A program made the translations under genes and the position numbers. The notes below the pieces were generated by a model. The model was not told the DNA's origin. It worked only from the letters and a program-made list of their open reading frames with translations, and ran no database searches. Positions 61,014 through 64,000 of a stretch of DNA of 64,000 nucleotides are shown here, piece after piece; position 1 is the first letter of the stretch; the number at the start of each line of letters is the position of its first letter. Origin of the DNA: Pseudomonas rhizosphaerae (GTDB lineage Bacteria > Pseudomonadota > Gammaproteobacteria > Pseudomonadales > Pseudomonadaceae); assembly GCF_000761155.1 (NCBI RefSeq), contig NZ_CP009533.1:1922001-1986000 (forward strand), read 5' to 3'.

Positions 61014-62860
61014 CAGTGAGTCTTCCCTGTCAGGCGGTCGCGCATCTGTTCGGTGGTCAGCGCAGTGGGGCTGACCTCCCACCAGGTTTCGATGGCCGGG
61101 TCATTGGCGGCCGGGGTGGCGGGCATGCCGAAGCGGTTCCACCACACCGTCGAGGTGCCCGGCGGGTAGTAATTGGGCACCCAGTAGTAGTTCCACTGCA
61201 GCACCCGGTCCAGGGCGTGGGCGTAGTCGCGCATCTGCGTCTGCGTGCTGGCCGCGCCCAGGCCGTTGATCAACTCGTCGACGGCCGGATTCTTCAGCAC
61301 CATCAAGTTGTTCGAGCCGGGGTCGGTGGCCACGCCGGAACCGAAGAAACCGTACAGCTCGATGCCCGGCGTCGGTGTGACCGGGTAGCCGGTGATGATC
61401 ATGTCGTAGTCGCGGGCCATCAGCCGGTTGACGTACTGCGAAGAGTCGATACGGCGGATCTCCATGGTGATGCCGATCTGCGCCAGGTTGCGCTTCCACG
61501 GCAGCAGCAAACGTTCCAGGCCGTTCTGGGTATTGAGGAAGGTGAAGCTCAACGGCTCGCCGTCGGCGTTCACCAAACGGTCGCCGTCGGCATGCCAGCC
61601 GGCCAGCTGGAGCAGGCGCAGCGCCTGCAACTGCTTGTCGCGGATCAGCCCTGAGCCATCGCTGACCGGGGCGTGAAACACCTGAGTGAACACCTCATCC
61701 GGCACCTGGCCGCGCAGTTTCTCCAGAATCTTCAGCTCGCTGTCGCTGGGCAGTTGCCGTGCGGCCAGCGGGCTGTTGGAGAAGAAGCTCTGCTGGCGGA
61801 TGTACATGCCGCGCATCATCTGCCGATTGCTCCATTCGAAATCCCAGAGCATGGCCAGCGCCTGGCGCACGCGGCGATCCTGGAATACCGGCCGTTGCAG
61901 GTTGAAAACAAAGCCCTGGGCGGCCTGCAGGCCTGCTTTGGCCAGGTGCGCGCGTTGCAGACGGCCGTCGTCGAGCGCCGGGCCGTTGTAGCCGATGGTG
62001 TAGGCCGTGGCGGAAAACTCGCGGTTGTAGTCGTAGCCACCACCGCGCAGCACCTGGCGCGCGACGTCGGTGTCGCCGAAGTACTCGATGCTGAAACGGT
62101 CGAAGTTGTACATGCCGCGCGCCTCGGGCAGGTCCTTGCCCCACCAGTCGGGGTTGCGCTTGAAGGTGATGCTGCGGCCGTTGTCGATCTTCTCGATCGC
62201 GTAGGGGCCGCTGCCAAGGGGCGCCTCGAAGCCGCCACCGCTGGCGAAGTCGCGGGTCTTCCACCAATGCTCGGGCAGCACCGGCAAGGTGGCCAGGTCC
62301 AGCGGCAAGGTACGGCTTTCGGCGTTCTTGAAGTTGAAGCGCACCTGTCGCGGGCCTTCTACTTGCACATCGGCAACGTTGGCGAACTGGGTGCGGTAGC
62401 CCAGGCTGCCTTCACGCATCAGCAGCTCGAAGGTGTAGCGCACGTCTTGCGCGGTAATCGGCTGGCCGTCGGCGAACACCGCCTTGGGGTTGAGGTAGAA
62501 GCGCAGCCACAGGCCGTCGTCGCCGCGTTCCATGCGCTCGGCCACCAGACCATAGACGGTGTAGGGCTCATCCAGCGAGCGCACGGCCAAGGGCGAGTAG
62601 AGCAGCCCGTCGACCTGGCTGACGCCGATGCCCTTGTCGATGTACGGCAGGATGTGGTCGTACTGGCCGATCTCGATGGCCGAACGGCGCAGGCTGCCGC
62701 CCTTGGGCGCGTCGGGGTTCACGTAGTCGAAATGCTGGAAGTCTGCGGGGTAGCGGGGCGCTTCGCCATAGACGGTCAGCGCGTGCTGGGCGGCGGCCTG
62801 GGCGCCCGTGGCCGTGGTGAACAGGGCACAAAGAACGATGGAGAGGAAAACTGCGCGCAT
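61013..62860 (-). CDS. yejA: Oligopeptide ABC transporter substrate-binding protein YejA
   Basis: A 615-residue periplasmic binding protein of the SBP-5 family. Signal peptide [20 protein letters not shown] with cleavage near [18 protein letters not shown] near residue 45 and [13 protein letters not shown] in the middle are typical of YejA. First gene of yejABEF. Homologues import peptides such as microcin C in enterobacteria. Confidence 0.93.
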   Translation of the reverse strand: MRAVFLSIVLCALFTTATGAQAAAQHALTVYGEAPRYPADFQHFDYVNPDAPKGGSLRRSAIEIGQYDHILPYIDKGIGVSQVDGLLYSPLAVRSLDEPYTVYGLVAERMERGDDGLWLRFYLNPKAVFADGQPITAQDVRYTFELLMREGSLGYRTQFANVADVQVEGPRQVRFNFKNAESRTLPLDLATLPVLPEHWWKTRDFASGGGFEAPLGSGPYAIEKIDNGRSITFKRNPDWWGKDLPEARGMYNFDRFSIEYFGDTDVARQVLRGGGYDYNREFSATAYTIGYNGPALDDGRLQRAHLAKAGLQAAQGFVFNLQRPVFQDRRVRQALAMLWDFEWSNRQMMRGMYIRQQSFFSNSPLAARQLPSDSELKILEKLRGQVPDEVFTQVFHAPVSDGSGLIRDKQLQALRLLQLAGWHADGDRLVNADGEPLSFTFLNTQNGLERLLLPWKRNLAQIGITMEIRRIDSSQYVNRLMARDYDMIITGYPVTPTPGIELYGFFGSGVATDPGSNNLMVLKNPAVDELINGLGAASTQTQMRDYAHALDRVLQWNYYWVPNYYPPGTSTVWWNRFGMPATPAANDPAIETWWEVSPTALTTEQMRDRLTGKTH

Positions 62861-62926
62861 TGTCTGCCTGGGTCGAAAAGCGAAGGGTGCAGCCTAACAT
62901 CATGGCCCGGTGGTATTGCAAACGCA

Positions 62927-62953
62927 GAACGGCCCGCGATAGGCGGGCCGTTC
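62927..62953 (-). terminator. Hairpin between ppiC and yejA
   Basis: Perfect 11-bp stem (GAACGGCCCGC / GCGGGCCGTTC) with loop GATAG, located after ppiC on its strand. The T run behind it is weak, so it may be a terminator or an mRNA 3'-end stem. Confidence 0.55.
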
Positions 62954-62977
62954 GGGCGTAACGCAGACCGCAGACTA

Positions 62978-63259
62978 TCAGTCCTGACGGCTGGTGACTT
63001 CCAGCAGGTGATAACCGAACTGGGTCTTCACCGGGCCTTGCACGACGTTGATCGGCGCGCTGAATACGACGGTGTCGAATTCCTTGACCATCTGGCCTGG
63101 ACCGAACGAACCCAGGTCGCCACCTTGACGGCTGGACGGGCAGGTAGAATTGGCCTTGGCGATTTCCGCGAAATCGGCGCCGCCCTCGATCTGAGCCTTG
63201 AGGTCGTTGCACTTGGCTTCGTCGGCAACCAGGATGTGGCGGGCAGTGGCTTTAGCCAT
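62978..63259 (-). CDS. ppiC: Parvulin peptidyl-prolyl isomerase PpiC
   Basis: A 93-residue parvulin, the exact length of E. coli PpiC. It starts MAKATARHILVADEAKCNDL after AGGAG and contains NSTCPSSRQGGDLGSFGPGQM in parts and KTQFGYHLLEV at the end. Cytoplasmic isomerase. Related to the paralogue at 51671. Confidence 0.93.
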   Translation of the reverse strand: MAKATARHILVADEAKCNDLKAQIEGGADFAEIAKANSTCPSSRQGGDLGSFGPGQMVKEFDTVVFSAPINVVQGPVKTQFGYHLLEVTSRQD

Positions 63260-63347
63260 GGTGATTCTCCTTTCTGAAAAAGTGGGCAGGTTACCCGATT
63301 GAGGGGCGGTTTTCCTGCAAAAGTTCCATACGAATCTGTACGGCGAG

Positions 63348-64000
63348 TCAGTCGCGGCTGTGCACCCGGCGGCCGGCGGCATAGGTCTGCAAGACCGCGC
63401 GGTCGTCGCCCAGGGTCATCAGTACGAACAGCACTTCTTCAAACGTCTTGGCTTGCGCGATGCGGTAGCTGAGCAGCGGCGTGGCATGGTAGTCGAGCAC
63501 CACGAAGTCGGCATCGGTGCCCGGCTGTAGGGTGCCGACGCGGTCTTCCAGGCGCAGCGCGCGGGCGCCACCCAGAGTCGCCAGGTACAGCGACTTGAAC
63601 GGGTTGAGTTTTTCACCCTGCAACTGCATGACCTTGTAGGCCTCGTTCAGGGTATGCAGTAGCGAGAAACTGGTGCCAGCGCCGACGTCGGTGCCCAGGC
63701 CGACGTTGACCTTGAAGCGCTCGGCCTGGGGCAGGTTGAACAGGCCGCTGCCCAGAAACAGGTTGGAGGTGGGGCAGAAGGCAATGGCCGAGCCGGTTTC
63801 CGCCAAACGCTCGCACTCGGCGTCGCACAGGTGCACACCGTGGGCAAATACCGAGCGCTCGCCGAGCAACTGGTAATGGTCGTACACGTCCAGGTAGTTG
63901 CCGCGCTCGGGGAACAGCGCCTTGACCCATTCGATTTCCTGGAGGTTCTCGCTCAGGTGGGTCTGCAGGTAGACGTCCGGGTACTCGCGCAGCAGTTGCC
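63348..64000 (-). CDS. guaD: Guanine deaminase, C-terminal part
   Basis: The frame is open to the window edge, so only about 217 C-terminal codons are visible. Metal-dependent amidohydrolase: HLSENLQEI (substrate-binding His), FAHGVHLCD (metal His), AFCPTSNLFLGSG and GLGTDVGAGTSFS (metal Asp). It deaminates guanine to xanthine in purine use. The 5' part lies beyond the window. Confidence 0.9.
   Translation of the reverse strand, partial: QLLREYPDVYLQTHLSENLQEIEWVKALFPERGNYLDVYDHYQLLGERSVFAHGVHLCDAECERLAETGSAIAFCPTSNLFLGSGLFNLPQAERFKVNVGLGTDVGAGTSFSLLHTLNEAYKVMQLQGEKLNPFKSLYLATLGGARALRLEDRVGTLQPGTDADFVVLDYHATPLLSYRIAQAKTFEEVLFVLMTLGDDRAVLQTYAAGRRVHSRD

Noticed and set aside
61673..63277. Plus-strand open frame of 534 codons
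   Set aside because: Opposite yejA and ppiC; no motifs, shadow.

Overview
The window is a Pseudomonas chromosome, most likely of the P. putida / P. fluorescens lineage. The evidence is the high-GC host gene set (PilU, YejABEF, 3-hydroxybutyrate dehydrogenase, Ku, a DUF1652-type protein, guanine deaminase, several PAS/GAF hybrid kinases) and the short palindromic REP pairs of the Pseudomonas type between genes. This is a judgement from recognisable proteins and repeats; no search was run.

Bases 1 to about 28.1 kb hold the late half of a lambdoid siphovirus prophage, all on the plus strand. It opens inside a tyrosine recombinase, followed by two small genes that may encode a late antiterminator, a promoter-terminator pair resembling lambda pR'-tR', a lysis cassette (holin, Rz, Rz1), an HNH nuclease, an HK97-type packaging and head module, and a lambda-type tail module (G/GT with a slippery heptamer, tape measure, M, L, K, I, J). 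Receptor-side accessory genes, a T4-type lysozyme and an adenine methyltransferase with a LexA box follow. The early region and repressor are not in the window and presumably lie upstream.

From 28.1 to 38.9 kb the DNA is accessory and partly AT-rich. It carries a two-gene ATPase plus PD-(D/E)XK-like nuclease operon (the best candidate for an undescribed defence system), a pair of related small Cys-rich proteins next to a LexA box, an Ash-like small ORF, a frameshifted umuD relic with its own LexA box, a blue-light LOV histidine kinase with a response regulator, a GAF histidine kinase broken by a one-base frameshift, an integrase relic beside a tandem repeat, an excalibur-domain protein, and an orphan hicB preceded by the last codons of hicA.

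From 38.9 kb to the end is ordinary host chromosome: two large hybrid kinases, an Orn/Lys/Arg decarboxylase with a PotE-type antiporter, an autotransporter, Ku, PilU (tail rewritten by a REP element), an EEP-family hydrolase, hbdH, the yejABEF oligopeptide ABC transporter, ppiC, and the C-terminal part of guanine deaminase. No tRNA, rRNA or CRISPR array was seen.
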